A program made the translations under genes and the position numbers. A stretch of DNA of 64,000 bases from Proteus mirabilis ATCC 29906 (GTDB lineage: Bacteria; Pseudomonadota; Gammaproteobacteria; Enterobacterales; Enterobacteriaceae): positions 314,255 through 378,254 of the forward strand of contig NZ_GG668579.1 in assembly GCF_000160755.1 (NCBI RefSeq). The letters run 5' to 3'. Below are positions 27,876 through 36,253 of the stretch, piece by piece (the first letter of the stretch is position 1; each line of letters begins with the position of its first letter). The notes under the pieces are model-generated. The model saw only the letters and a program-made list of their open reading frames with translations. It did not search any database and was not told the DNA's origin.

Positions 27876-28412
27876 CTACCTCCTTTTTCCGGCTGCAACG
27901 TCATTCGCGGTTTTAAATATTTCCTGAACAAACTCCGGAGTCAGGGTATCACTGTACGAAGCGCTGTAAGTGATATACATGTGTGTTCCCGAACCATTTT
28001 TTTCCAGTTCGATGACGATATGTGCCGGCGGGTTACGTTTTCCCATATCCGCCCCCATTTTATAATAACTTCCCGGCGTCACTTCCCATTCCCAGCCCCG
28101 GCTTTCTTCTGCAATAGCCGTGGCGGCCCATTGATCACTTTCTTTACCTGACTGACGCAGAGCACGGATTTTGGCATTCACATCCTCAAAACCATAATAA
28201 CGGCGCAGACGGGCTGCGGCTGTATCAATATCAACAGGGATAACCACGTCATACTCCCGTTGTTCCCGTTTCTGCATACCACCATTCATGGTATGACTGA
28301 CCTGATGCCCCAGGTCACTGATTTTCTGATTCCATTCTGCGATTTCCTGTGCAGAGCATCCGGTCAAAAGCCATAAAGAAAAGCATAAGGTAAGCAATCC
28401 GCTTTTTTTCAT
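27876..28412 (-). CDS. ICE lipoprotein of unknown function
   Basis: A 178-residue protein with a lipoprotein signal (MKKSGLLTLCFSLWLLTGC, lipobox LTGC) and a soluble domain with YDVVIPVDIDTAAARLRRYYGFE and a C-terminal FVQEIFKTANDV helix. The start follows AAGGAG. It should sit in the periplasm, anchored to a membrane. It lies between TIGR03761 and topB in one (-) transcript. I do not recognise a function; a role in the conjugation or element-envelope interface would be a guess. Confidence 0.75.
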   Translation of the reverse strand: MKKSGLLTLCFSLWLLTGCSAQEIAEWNQKISDLGHQVSHTMNGGMQKREQREYDVVIPVDIDTAAARLRRYYGFEDVNAKIRALRQSGKESDQWAATAIAEESRGWEWEVTPGSYYKMGADMGKRNPPAHIVIELEKNGSGTHMYITYSASYSDTLTPEFVQEIFKTANDVAAGKRR

Positions 28413-28459
28413 TGCAGCTCCTTATTATTAAATAATTAACCCAATATAAATAACATTCG

Positions 28460-29164
28460 TTATTTTTTTAAAGACGGTAAAAATGACGCACGTTTTCTTC
28501 CTGAAATGATATCCGGATCAATTTCACCTAAATAACGGGAAGCCTGTTGATAAGTTTCACTGTTTAAATCAAGGTTATGACGGGTGAGCTCATATTTCCG
28601 GTAGTTTACGGCCATCCCTGTCACATGACGAACCTGATAGCCCGCTAATTTAAGGACCTTGTCACGTTGCTGACGGGAAATAAAACCATAATGCTCTCCC
28701 TGCAATACACGCAAAGCAAGTTGATCAACCCCGACGAGTAACCAGACACATTTATAACCAACAGGAGATTTACTGAATATCGCCAGGTCAACAGGAGATG
28801 TTGATGAGATATCCGAAATAACCGCAACCGCAGGTAACTGAACTAATTGTTGTTCAACCTCTGAAAGTAATTTCTGAATAGTCCGAGTCCCTTGCTCCAG
28901 TGCCTGCTCAAGCTGATACAGCCACATTTCTGCATATAAGTATCCCTTCTTTGCATCATCAGTAATATGACCCGCCCGGGAAATAAACATCGGAAGACTG
29001 GGGATCATCCATTTACGCTTTTTTTCGTCACCGTCATTCTGAGAGTTGGGTACAACCCGCCCTTCCCATAGCCGGATTGCATAACTGGTATGGAGTTTCA
29101 GTGTTAATGTTGACTTTAAAGGGCCAGCCTGAAGTAACTGTTGAGAATGTTTATTTTGTTCCAT
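28460..29164 (-). CDS. Integrating conjugative element protein, TIGR03761/PFL_4669 family
   Basis: A 234-residue protein whose LKLHTSYAIRLWEGRVVPNS, MIPSLPMFISRAGHITDDAKKG and RHVTGMAVNYRKYELTRHNLD segments identify the TIGR03761 family, found beside topB in PFGI/SPI-7-like elements. Function unknown. The start at 29164 follows AAGGG at a suitable distance. In-frame ATG codons at 29194 and 29203 lie inside an inverted repeat that looks like an operator, which argues against them. First gene of the (-) run towards topB. Confidence 0.8.
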   Translation of the reverse strand: MEQNKHSQQLLQAGPLKSTLTLKLHTSYAIRLWEGRVVPNSQNDGDEKKRKWMIPSLPMFISRAGHITDDAKKGYLYAEMWLYQLEQALEQGTRTIQKLLSEVEQQLVQLPAVAVISDISSTSPVDLAIFSKSPVGYKCVWLLVGVDQLALRVLQGEHYGFISRQQRDKVLKLAGYQVRHVTGMAVNYRKYELTRHNLDLNSETYQQASRYLGEIDPDIISGRKRASFLPSLKK

Positions 29165-29188
29165 AACAATACCCTTGCTTTGAGAAAT

Positions 29189-29211
29189 TGACATACCGTA
29201 CAAATGTCAAC
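29189..29211. promoter_or_regulatory. Operator-like inverted repeat before TIGR03761 gene
   Basis: TTGACAT, 9 bases, ATGTCAA: a perfect 7-bp repeat with the spacing of a dimeric repressor site. It overlaps a possible -35 (TTGACA) on the (-) strand and lies 25 bases before the chosen start codon. Confidence 0.5.
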
Positions 29212-29311
29212 CCCCTATGCCAACGATAAATTCAAATTGAAAAAAATAATTTATTATAAAAACGTAGCGTTACTCGTCATCCTACTGAAATGCAGGTTAA
29301 CCTTTGAGCAT

Positions 29312-29328
29312 TGTTTCCACCGGAAACA
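29312..29328. promoter_or_regulatory. parS-like palindrome, copy 1
   Basis: TGTTTCC-ACC-GGAAACA, a 17-bp perfect palindrome around three bases. The arms TGTTTC/GAAACA are those of the bacterial parS site (TGTTTCACGTGAAACA) with one extra central base. It lies upstream of the clbS-like gene. ParA and ParB-family genes are on the same element. Confidence 0.5.
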
Positions 29329-29446
29329 TCAGTAAATAGTTAAGGGTCTTCCTCTGTTGTAAGGGGAGTAGTACAGTACCTAATTGATTTATAAACACCA
29401 TACAATGCATTTATGGTGTCTTATTTTAAATAAGAGGAAATTCTTC

Positions 29447-29965
29447 ATGAGTGTGCCACAAACAAAAGCTGAGCTGCTTTTAGCTATTGATAAAAGTTTT
29501 AGTAAATTAATTAGTTACCTCAACGCAATCCCGCCAGAAATGACTTCAGATAACTCAATGGATGGACACGCCAAAGGAACGAAGATAAGTGTTCATGACC
29601 TTGTTTCATATCTGCTTGGATGGAATGCTCTTGTTGTAAAGTGGATCACTTTTGATGCTAAAGGTCTGCCTGTCGATTTTCCGGAAACTGGCTATAAATG
29701 GAATCAACTTAGTCTTCTTGCTCAAAAATTTTACTCAGATTACAGTGAGTTAAGTTATGAATTGTTAGTAGCTGAACTTCAGGCTGTAAAAAATGAAGTT
29801 GTGAAACTTATTGATGAGCGTACCGATGATATTTTGTATGGAAGACTATGGTACACAAAATGGACGATGGGGAGAATGATCTCATTTAACACATCTTCGC
29901 CTTACGCCAACGCTAATGGAAGATTAAGAAAGTGGGCAAAAAACAATAAGATCAGTTTAAAGTAA
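29447..29965 (+). CDS. ClbS/DfsB-family four-helix protein (DUF1706)
   Basis: A 172-residue protein of the DinB-like ClbS/DfsB family: VPQTKAELLLAIDKSFSKLISYLNAIPPEM, SVHDLVSYLLGWNALVVKWI and KWTMGRMISFNTSSPYANANGRLRKW. ClbS hydrolyses the cyclopropane of colibactin and protects its producer; other members have unknown substrates. The start at 29447 follows AGAGGAAA. It is a (+) gene in a (-) backbone, flanked by parS-like palindromes and followed by an ISL3 stub, so it looks like inserted cargo. A second copy of its 3' end is at 11847-12005. Confidence 0.85.
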   Translation: MSVPQTKAELLLAIDKSFSKLISYLNAIPPEMTSDNSMDGHAKGTKISVHDLVSYLLGWNALVVKWITFDAKGLPVDFPETGYKWNQLSLLAQKFYSDYSELSYELLVAELQAVKNEVVKLIDERTDDILYGRLWYTKWTMGRMISFNTSSPYANANGRLRKWAKNNKISLK

Positions 29966-29982
29966 ATATCAGAGTGAAATTA

Positions 29983-30100
29983 TATGTACGAAAATATCTC
30001 TATGCCCATATCGTTAACCAGACTGCTCCATAGCTTGTTAAATTCTTTACTCTCGATGATGCAGATTTCGTTACGGAAAGCGAAATATCGCGTTCCGGAC
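29983..30100 (+). pseudogene. ISL3-family transposase 5' stub (copy 2)
   Basis: Aligned with copy 1 at 12024, this stretch keeps YLYAHIVNQTAP, VKFFTLDDADFVTESE and similar fragments, but with stops and a lost start. Both stubs begin about 20 bases after a clbS-like stop codon. Confidence 0.55.
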
Positions 30101-30138
30101 CTTCCTACCCGGATAAGAAAAACCCAATTTTTAAACAC

Positions 30139-30155
30139 TGTTTCCAGTGGAAACA
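30139..30155. promoter_or_regulatory. parS-like palindrome, copy 2
   Basis: TGTTTCC-AGT-GGAAACA, identical in its arms to copy 1 and fully identical to copy 3, which begins 36 bases further on. The wider match (CACTG before, CACNGG after) shows copies 2 and 3 are a tandem pair. Confidence 0.55.
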
Positions 30156-30174
30156 CCGGTTAAGTTTTGAGCAC

Positions 30175-30191
30175 TGTTTCCAGTGGAAACA
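30175..30191. promoter_or_regulatory. parS-like palindrome, copy 3
   Basis: TGTTTCC-AGT-GGAAACA inside GAGCACTGTTTCCAGTGG. It lies 24 bases beyond the stop codon of the STY4528 gene, in a non-coding stretch. A partition (ParB) site or a repeated operator are the main readings. Confidence 0.55.
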
Positions 30192-30214
30192 CGGGTGATT
30201 TATTGAATACGCCT

Positions 30215-31510
30215 TCATTGCTCATTGGATATCCCTATGAGCGTACGGCGAAAACGCTGAAGGTACTGACGTGCAATATCAGGGGCACCCATCCCCCCCT
30301 GAGACGCCTTACTTCTCTCCGTTCTCTCCGGTTTGGTTTGCGTGTGCTGTGATACATCCGGAGTACCTGACATTTTCTGTAAAGACGCACTTTTCATCCC
30401 CGTTTCTGCTGGGGAAACGGAGTGATATCGCCCTTCACGGGCTGCCTTTAATAGCTGCAAGGCATACCCCACCGGATTACGTACACTTCCTGTCCTCACC
30501 CCCTGTGTCAGTTGCTGCACAATCGATATTGCGGCTTCTTCCGGCAACGCCTGTAACTGTTTTTCCAGCATCTGCCGATCATTCTCATCAATCCACTGAT
30601 GCAGCCCCTGCACCTGAGTACCCGATAAATATTGCTCTCCCTGATCTACGTACGTATTTTTTACACTCTGTGTAAAAGTATTACGTACGTAACAGTTCGA
30701 TTTTCGTACCCCTGAATCAGACTGGGTTTGTGTACTCAGTTCGATTTTCGTACCCGGTTTTTTTTCATCATTTTTTTCCCTGAGTTCGATTTTCGAATCC
30801 GGTGTTTTACACTGGGCTCGATTTTTTTTATGTTTACCCGGATGAAGTTGTGCCGTCTGCCCATTGAGTATCCGGCGTTGCCTGTCTGCCAGCGCTTCCG
30901 GTGTCTGAAGACTTTCAAGCCGCTGCTCAATGAGTTGCATTCTGGTATGCTGATGTCGCATTGACGGCTCGGTTTTCAGGGCAGTCAGCGCAGCGCGGGC
31001 CACGCACCGCACACTCTTATTTTTGTGATAACAACTTTTTTCCAGTACATCCATCCAGCGTGGATCTAATGTCTCTGCATCAAATGCATTCACCGGCTCA
31101 TCATGTAACATATAGATATTTCCTCTGATACGCCCCCGTTTATCCCTGACCCGATGGCATAAACTGAGCCAGCCCGTCAGCCTCAGCATTAACAGTGCCC
31201 TGCTGACCGTTTCCCGCGAGGCTTTATCGCTGTGGGGTGTGGCTAACTGGAGTTGTAAGTCATCATAGGTCGGAAATACGGCCCCCTCATTTTGCTGAGC
31301 ATGAAGGCGGATCATCATCCAGGTCAGTTTATCAACCGGGGAAAGTCGGGATTCCAGCAATAATTGCCGGGGGATTGCATCATGAACATTGCCGGCGTAA
31401 ATCAATCCACTGCGCAGTGCCGTGCCGGGCTGGCTGTGTTGCCGGTGATGCAGTTGCTGCCGCATTTTTTCTAATGAAAACTGAATAATACTGTCCGGAG
31501 GAAATTGCAT
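30215..31510 (-). CDS. STY4528-family pathogenicity-island replication protein
   Basis: A 431-residue protein typical of SPI-7-like elements. The N-terminal region has GLIYAGNVHDAIPRQLLLESRLSPVDKLTWMMIRLHA and FPTYDDLQLQLATP, then a winged-helix-like SRETVSRALLMLRLTGWLSLCHRVRDKRGRI. A long polar linker follows with repeated SKIEL/TKIEL motifs, and a C-terminal helical part with YALQLLKAAREGRYH. The family is annotated as replication protein; it probably binds the element's origin. The start at 31510 follows GGGGC; 31522 is the alternative. Part of the (-) backbone run. Confidence 0.82.
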   Translation of the reverse strand: MQFPPDSIIQFSLEKMRQQLHHRQHSQPGTALRSGLIYAGNVHDAIPRQLLLESRLSPVDKLTWMMIRLHAQQNEGAVFPTYDDLQLQLATPHSDKASRETVSRALLMLRLTGWLSLCHRVRDKRGRIRGNIYMLHDEPVNAFDAETLDPRWMDVLEKSCYHKNKSVRCVARAALTALKTEPSMRHQHTRMQLIEQRLESLQTPEALADRQRRILNGQTAQLHPGKHKKNRAQCKTPDSKIELREKNDEKKPGTKIELSTQTQSDSGVRKSNCYVRNTFTQSVKNTYVDQGEQYLSGTQVQGLHQWIDENDRQMLEKQLQALPEEAAISIVQQLTQGVRTGSVRNPVGYALQLLKAAREGRYHSVSPAETGMKSASLQKMSGTPDVSQHTQTKPERTERSKASQGGMGAPDIARQYLQRFRRTLIGISNEQ

Positions 31511-31636
31511 CTTATGCCCCACACAAAAATAATTTCATGCCTGAATACACTTATAGCTGCCTCCTCCGGTGAAAATACCGCACCGTAAAGAGGCAGTCTC
31601 AATATACTGAGGATCATGATGTTGAATATTCTGCCC

Positions 31637-31921
31637 TTACCGGCTAATCATCTTGTTATAACGTTCATGGCTCATCAGCTTCCAGCTTTGCCCCTGGTCC
31701 ATACTGAGCAGACGCCAGAATGCACCAATATCAATTTTCAATACCGGGTAAACACCGCCCTTTTTTCCACCGCATTTCACTTTTTTACAAAGTCGTTCTC
31801 CCGAAAAATAACGTAGCAATAACCCGTTTGCCTTCCGCTGAATATGCTCCGGAACAGGCGTGACACATTCCGGAAATATCCGGGCGGATTGATGATGACT
31901 GATATTCCTGTTATCCGGCAT
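31637..31921 (-). CDS. Small ICE protein, possibly ParE-like fold
   Basis: A 94-residue basic protein: PEHIQRKANGLLLRYFSGE, CGGKKGGVYPVLKIDIGAFWRLLSMDQGQSWKLMSHERYNKMI. The pattern of short strands ending in WRLLS and WKLMSHERYN recalls a family of ParE-like toxin-fold proteins in integrative elements, but no antitoxin gene stands beside it. The start overlaps the end of the DUF2857 gene by 11 bases and follows GGGGGAAA. Kept as real because of this coupling. Function uncertain. Confidence 0.65.
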   Translation of the reverse strand: MPDNRNISHHQSARIFPECVTPVPEHIQRKANGLLLRYFSGERLCKKVKCGGKKGGVYPVLKIDIGAFWRLLSMDQGQSWKLMSHERYNKMISR

Positions 31922-32501
31922 GATATTTCCCCCTGTCAGCTGAATTCAGTATGCCGTCCCGGTGCCATTCCTGAACCGAATTCCATACCGTGGTCAGAGA
32001 GACATTCATTTTTTCGGCACAGGACACCATGATCTGAAGACAATCCGGATCATCCGGCTCCGGCATGCCCTCCTCTTTCCAGCGATACCATAATTCCGTT
32101 TGCTGCACATCTGACAGCCGCTGTGAACGGCCAGCATTTCCCCGGATCCCGGACAAACGCCGACGGGCTGACACCTCCAGTGACGTCATGCCAAAATACT
32201 GATTCAGCAAATCGATGGATGCCCCCAGTCTCAGACAGCGTTCAATCATCTGATTTTGACGGTGAACTTCTTTTGCCCGGGTCAGTAATAACCGTAAATT
32301 CTCCCGGTGGATCTGGCAGGTAATAATGGAGACCGGACTTTGAGAAAGATAATGCAGATCTTCAATGGTTAAACTGTTCAGTAACCGGATCTCATTGTCC
32401 GTCAGTCCCAGCGCCTCACAACGCCGCAGATTTCCGCTTTTTATTTCCATCACCAGTTCTGTCAGCAGATGATTCCCTGCCTGTGCTAATTGAGTCGCCA
32501 T
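31911..32501 (-). CDS. DUF2857 family ICE protein
   Basis: A 196-residue protein of the DUF2857 family (STY4526-like): LVMEIKSGNLRRCEALGLTDNEIRLLNSLTIEDLHYLSQSP, IERCLRLGASIDLLNQYFGMTSLEVSARRRLSGI (helix-turn-helix-like), and VSLTTVWNSVQEWHRDGIL. The DNA-binding look suggests a regulator, but no function is known. The start at 32501 is chosen because GGAGG lies 6 bases upstream. This places the first 86 bases inside the end of the preceding gene. A truncated relative is at 9249. Confidence 0.82.
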   Translation of the reverse strand: MATQLAQAGNHLLTELVMEIKSGNLRRCEALGLTDNEIRLLNSLTIEDLHYLSQSPVSIITCQIHRENLRLLLTRAKEVHRQNQMIERCLRLGASIDLLNQYFGMTSLEVSARRRLSGIRGNAGRSQRLSDVQQTELWYRWKEEGMPEPDDPDCLQIMVSCAEKMNVSLTTVWNSVQEWHRDGILNSADRGKYHAG

Positions 32502-33048
32502 TACAGCCTCCTGTATTATTGAAAGCCTGCCAGAGTGTAAGTATCCACTGTAACACGTAATTCCGGTGCCATAACTCACGGGCTTTATTTGAAAGCAATA
32601 CTTCTGCCCCTGCTTTTTGTCTCATGGTGCGCATATATTTTCGCCACGCCCGGCGCCGGCTCTGATAATACCGGGACCATATAAATCCCAGTAATTCCGC
32701 AGACAATTCAGCCTGCCGGCCTTTACCGGTAAAACACACCTCAATATAAGGTTCTCCGGCGGTCCCGGTTTTCCGCAGTGCATAACGGCAACGGCAAATT
32801 TCCGCACTGAACAACACCAACCGCCACCAGTCCGCATCCTGATTTTCCGGTGGACGGACAGAAAACCGGAAAACCTTATCATGCTCATATTTCCGGCTCC
32901 CGGCCCGGAATAACCGGCAGATATCCATCAGGCGCTGTATCACTTCCTGCTCATAACCGGTCTTTGCCCGCCCCCGGTTCAGGGGCAGATAACACGCCAG
33001 CGCCTCCGGCGATAAGGCGGTGCTTTTATTCCCATTCCTCTTCATCAT
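32416..33048 (-). CDS. Conserved ICE hypothetical protein
   Basis: A 210-residue basic protein: LSPEALACYLPLNRGRAKTGYEQEVIQRLMDICRLFRAGSRKYEHDK, then VLFSAEICRCRYALRKTG and YYQSRRRAWRKYMRTMR. Genes of this type lie between parB and DUF2857 in SPI-7-like elements; the function is unknown. It overlaps parB by 23 bases and the DUF2857 gene by 86 bases in a different frame, so the three are probably co-translated. The last about 30 residues (TGRESSADRTGDGNKKRKSAAL) are low complexity and lie in the overlap. Confidence 0.72.
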   Translation of the reverse strand: MMKRNGNKSTALSPEALACYLPLNRGRAKTGYEQEVIQRLMDICRLFRAGSRKYEHDKVFRFSVRPPENQDADWWRLVLFSAEICRCRYALRKTGTAGEPYIEVCFTGKGRQAELSAELLGFIWSRYYQSRRRAWRKYMRTMRQKAGAEVLLSNKARELWHRNYVLQWILTLWQAFNNTGGCNGDSISTGRESSADRTGDGNKKRKSAAL

Positions 33049-34675
33049 TCACATCCGGATCAACATCTCTTTGTTTGGCATACAAACAACGCAACAAGTA
33101 CATCAGTTTCATCCATGTCATAAACTGGGTATCATTCAATACCGGCGACATACCGGGCTGATATCCCCCCGTCAGCAGGGCTCTGAGGGCATCCGGAATA
33201 TCATCATGGGACTCATCAGGTTCTGAGAAAACCGTCATCACACGCCCCAGCACCGAATGTGCTGACAACGTAATAAATCCCGGAGAATGCACCCCGGAAG
33301 CCGCCATAAAGGCGGAAGATAAATCCAGCTCATTCCCTAATTCAAACAAAGTACGGTAAATTTGCGTCTGAAGATGTTCAATATCATCCAGATGTGATGC
33401 CACCGGCCAGAGATCCTGACACGTCAGTGCCGTCACCGCATGACCGGAGACGGGCGCCTCCACCGGTGTGACATGCTCCGGGTTATTCGTGACAAACAGA
33501 CTTCCGCCATCGACAGGCTCAATATCCGCCTCGTCGGTATCCCCGCTCAGCACAGGAGCCCCGCCGTATAAATCCGTCTGGATCTCCACAACCGGACGGG
33601 ATTTTTTCTTTTCAACGACAGGAGATACTGAAGCCTCCTGACCTGAACCAGAAGATAGGGGCTCCATTAACAAATCCTCTGCCGAAAAACCGGAGGTCAT
33701 ACCGGTAGGTACGGTTTCTGAATGCGCGGTTGTTGTATCACCCTCACTCTCCACCGGCGCAGGCAATTCCGGCTTTGTGCTGCGTCTGCCTTTATTGACC
33801 TTCAATTCAAATACCCAACGTTCATAATCCACACCGGCAACAGAACACTCCCTCAGTAGCCGGCCAATCAGTTCATCCAGAAACACGTCATAATCAAAAA
33901 CATCATGGTTATCTATTTCTGTGCATGTCCTTTCAAAACATCCCAGAAAATCACAGGCTGGATCCGGCCCGTCATACTGAAAAAGAAACGAATCCGCTAC
34001 CCGTTTTAATGTCGAACGCACGGACAATAATTGCTCAATTTGGGGTCTTCCCAGCCCGTTTTCCAGTAAACGGGGCATATAAGGTAATAAAACAGAAACA
34101 GTATCTTCCATCTTACTGATGTGTGAAATGCTGACAGGTAATCCGTCCGCCGTCATGCGCTGAGCGAATGCCCGGAGTGATAATTTTTTCCCCAGCGTTT
34201 CCTCATACAGAGAACGCGCCACACAAATCCCTTGTGCTTTTTCCAGAAACGTTAACTCCCCTCTGACTTCATTCTCCGCCAGATGGCCAATCAAACACTG
34301 CAAACGCCCCGGCCAGGGTTTAAATAACACATGAAGGCGGAAGAAACGCTCATCCTGTGTCTCCTGCCACAACTCAGAGAGGATCTGATAGCGCGTATTT
34401 CCGCCGTCACTGAAGATATAAAACTCACTCCCCGGTGCTTTGGTGACTTTAGGGACACTGTCCAGTCCGCGTGCCCGAATGGAACTCTTGATTTCCTCAT
34501 AACGCGGGTTTCTGCCCTGACGTGGGTTATCCGGATTTGGCTGAAGTTGCTCAAGTGTTAATATCATCGGCATTTCAGACACCGGATTGACGTGGGCATT
34601 ATCGGATAACGGGGAACTGACAGGATTTCCTCTGAGAAGCGCCTGACTGAGTTTATGCTGTAAATCTGTTTTCAT
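33026..34675 (-). CDS. parB: ICE-type ParB-family protein (TIGR03764)
   Basis: A 549-residue protein. The N-terminal ParB/Srx nuclease-like domain is seen in LEQLQPNPDNPRQGRNPRYEEIKSSIRARGLDSVPKV and FYIFSDGGNTRYQILSEL. A KorB/ParB-type helix-turn-helix region follows (FLEKAQGICVARSLYE, LSLRAFAQRMTADGLPVSISHISKME). The C-terminal half is long, acidic and weakly conserved, ending DVDPDVNDEEEWE. The family is the PFGI-1 class ParB of integrating elements, expected to act with ParA in element stability. The start follows GGGAGAGG. Possible binding sites are the three parS-like palindromes at 29.3-30.2 kb. Confidence 0.85.
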   Translation of the reverse strand: MKTDLQHKLSQALLRGNPVSSPLSDNAHVNPVSEMPMILTLEQLQPNPDNPRQGRNPRYEEIKSSIRARGLDSVPKVTKAPGSEFYIFSDGGNTRYQILSELWQETQDERFFRLHVLFKPWPGRLQCLIGHLAENEVRGELTFLEKAQGICVARSLYEETLGKKLSLRAFAQRMTADGLPVSISHISKMEDTVSVLLPYMPRLLENGLGRPQIEQLLSVRSTLKRVADSFLFQYDGPDPACDFLGCFERTCTEIDNHDVFDYDVFLDELIGRLLRECSVAGVDYERWVFELKVNKGRRSTKPELPAPVESEGDTTTAHSETVPTGMTSGFSAEDLLMEPLSSGSGQEASVSPVVEKKKSRPVVEIQTDLYGGAPVLSGDTDEADIEPVDGGSLFVTNNPEHVTPVEAPVSGHAVTALTCQDLWPVASHLDDIEHLQTQIYRTLFELGNELDLSSAFMAASGVHSPGFITLSAHSVLGRVMTVFSEPDESHDDIPDALRALLTGGYQPGMSPVLNDTQFMTWMKLMYLLRCLYAKQRDVDPDVNDEEEWE

Positions 34676-34689
34676 TCTTCGCCTCTCCC

Positions 34690-36042
34690 TTAAAAATAAT
34701 ATCCCTGAGGAAAATCACTGAACCGGGTATACATCCCGTTAAACTGCACTTTCACCGTCCCCAGCGGTCCCTGTCGTTGCTTACCGATGATAATTTCTGC
34801 CACACCTTTGTCCGGTGAGTGTTCGTGATACACCTCATCGCGGTACAAAAATAAAATCAAATCCGCATCCTGTTCCAGCGAGCCGGAATCCCGTAAATCC
34901 CCGTTTGTCGGGCGCTTATCTGCACGTTGCTCCAGTTGCCGGTTTAGCTGGGAAAGGGCCACCACCGGACACCCGAGTTCTTTCGCCAGTGCTTTCAGAC
35001 TACGGGAAATTTCACTGATTTCCTGCGTCCGGTTTTCCTGTTCAGGACTGCGCATCAGTTGAAGGTAATCCACAATAATCAGTCCCGGCGTACCCACTTT
35101 ACGGCGGTAACGCCGTGCCCGGGCACGTAACAGGGAAGGTGTCATATTACTGGTATCATCAATCACCAGACGCTCCCCCCATTCGGCAATCTGTGACATG
35201 GCACCACCAAGACACTCCCAGTCATTTTCTTCCAGAGACGCACTGCGGATAGCCGTCAGTGAGACATTGCCCAAATCACTGAGTAAGCGCTGCATGATTT
35301 GTTCCGCCGGCATTTCCAGACTGAAAAAAAAGACCGGTTTTTCTGCCAGACGCAGGGCATTCTGTGCAACGGTCAGCGCCAGTGCCGTTTTCCCCATCGA
35401 CGGCCGTGCGCCCAGTAACACCAAATCGCCTGCCTGCAAACCACAGGTTTTTTCATCCAGCTCACTGAACCCCGTTGGCGTACCGGTTATCCCTTTTGCA
35501 CTTAATGCCTCCTCCAGATGCTGAACAACATTATTTAAAATATCGAGCAACGACGGGGAATAAGCGGGCAGCCCTTTTTCTGACAGCTGAAACAGCCGCT
35601 GTTCAGCCTGCTCACATAACGCCGGTATATTTGCCTGAGCCGCCACACTCTGGGTGGCCAGCAGATTCCCGAGCATCATCAGACCACGGGCACGGCTGCG
35701 ATCCACGACAATCTCCGCATAGCGGACAATATTGGCCGCACTGGGGGTGTTTTTGGATAATTCCGCCAGATAAGCAAAGCCCCCCACCCGCTCAAGCACG
35801 CCGTCTTTTTCCAGTACATCACTGAGGGTGATTAAATCTATCGGGCTGTTTATCTGACACAGGGCGGCCATTTTCTTCCAGATTTCCTGATGCGCTCTGG
35901 AACAAAAATCCTCCGCCTGTAATAACGGCGCCACTTCATCCCAGCGGTCATTATCCAGCATCAGCCCGCCCAGCACGCTCTGCTCCGCCTCCGGTGAGTA
36001 CAGAGTTTCAGGTAATACAGCAGAAGAAGACTTTTTATGCAT
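34690..36042 (-). CDS. dnaB: Replicative DNA helicase, DnaB-like
   Basis: A 450-residue helicase: N-terminal domain (SPEAEQSVLGGLMLDNDRWDEV), linker, and RecA-like core with Walker A GARPSMGKTALALT, FFSLEMPAEQIMQRLL, IIVDYLQLMRSP (Walker B) and GDLRDSGSLEQDADLILFLYR. All catalytic residues are present. It should unwind the element during autonomous or rolling-circle replication, and chromosomal DnaB is distinct. The start at 36042 follows GGAGGG; the longer frame to 36081 lacks a site. It precedes parB by 14 bases in the same transcript. Confidence 0.92.
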   Translation of the reverse strand: MHKKSSSAVLPETLYSPEAEQSVLGGLMLDNDRWDEVAPLLQAEDFCSRAHQEIWKKMAALCQINSPIDLITLSDVLEKDGVLERVGGFAYLAELSKNTPSAANIVRYAEIVVDRSRARGLMMLGNLLATQSVAAQANIPALCEQAEQRLFQLSEKGLPAYSPSLLDILNNVVQHLEEALSAKGITGTPTGFSELDEKTCGLQAGDLVLLGARPSMGKTALALTVAQNALRLAEKPVFFFSLEMPAEQIMQRLLSDLGNVSLTAIRSASLEENDWECLGGAMSQIAEWGERLVIDDTSNMTPSLLRARARRYRRKVGTPGLIIVDYLQLMRSPEQENRTQEISEISRSLKALAKELGCPVVALSQLNRQLEQRADKRPTNGDLRDSGSLEQDADLILFLYRDEVYHEHSPDKGVAEIIIGKQRQGPLGTVKVQFNGMYTRFSDFPQGYYF

Positions 36043-36253
36043 TGAAAAGCCCTCCGTTAATCCGAAATGCCCTGTTCCCACCGTGTAAATAAATTATTTT
36101 TTTTGGAATATGAATTGTTGGTGTCGGACGAACAGTCGTCAGAGATAAGCTCCCTGTGACTGCCCGACTATTTTCGGACCGGTAAGTTTGGCGACCCCGG
36201 TCTGAACGTACAGGCAGCCTATTTTTATCCATAACACACCTAAAGGAACATTT

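Noticed and set aside
31637..31921. Type II toxin of a toxin-antitoxin pair
   Set aside because: The fold pattern is only suggestive, and no small antitoxin gene is adjacent; kept as hypothetical.
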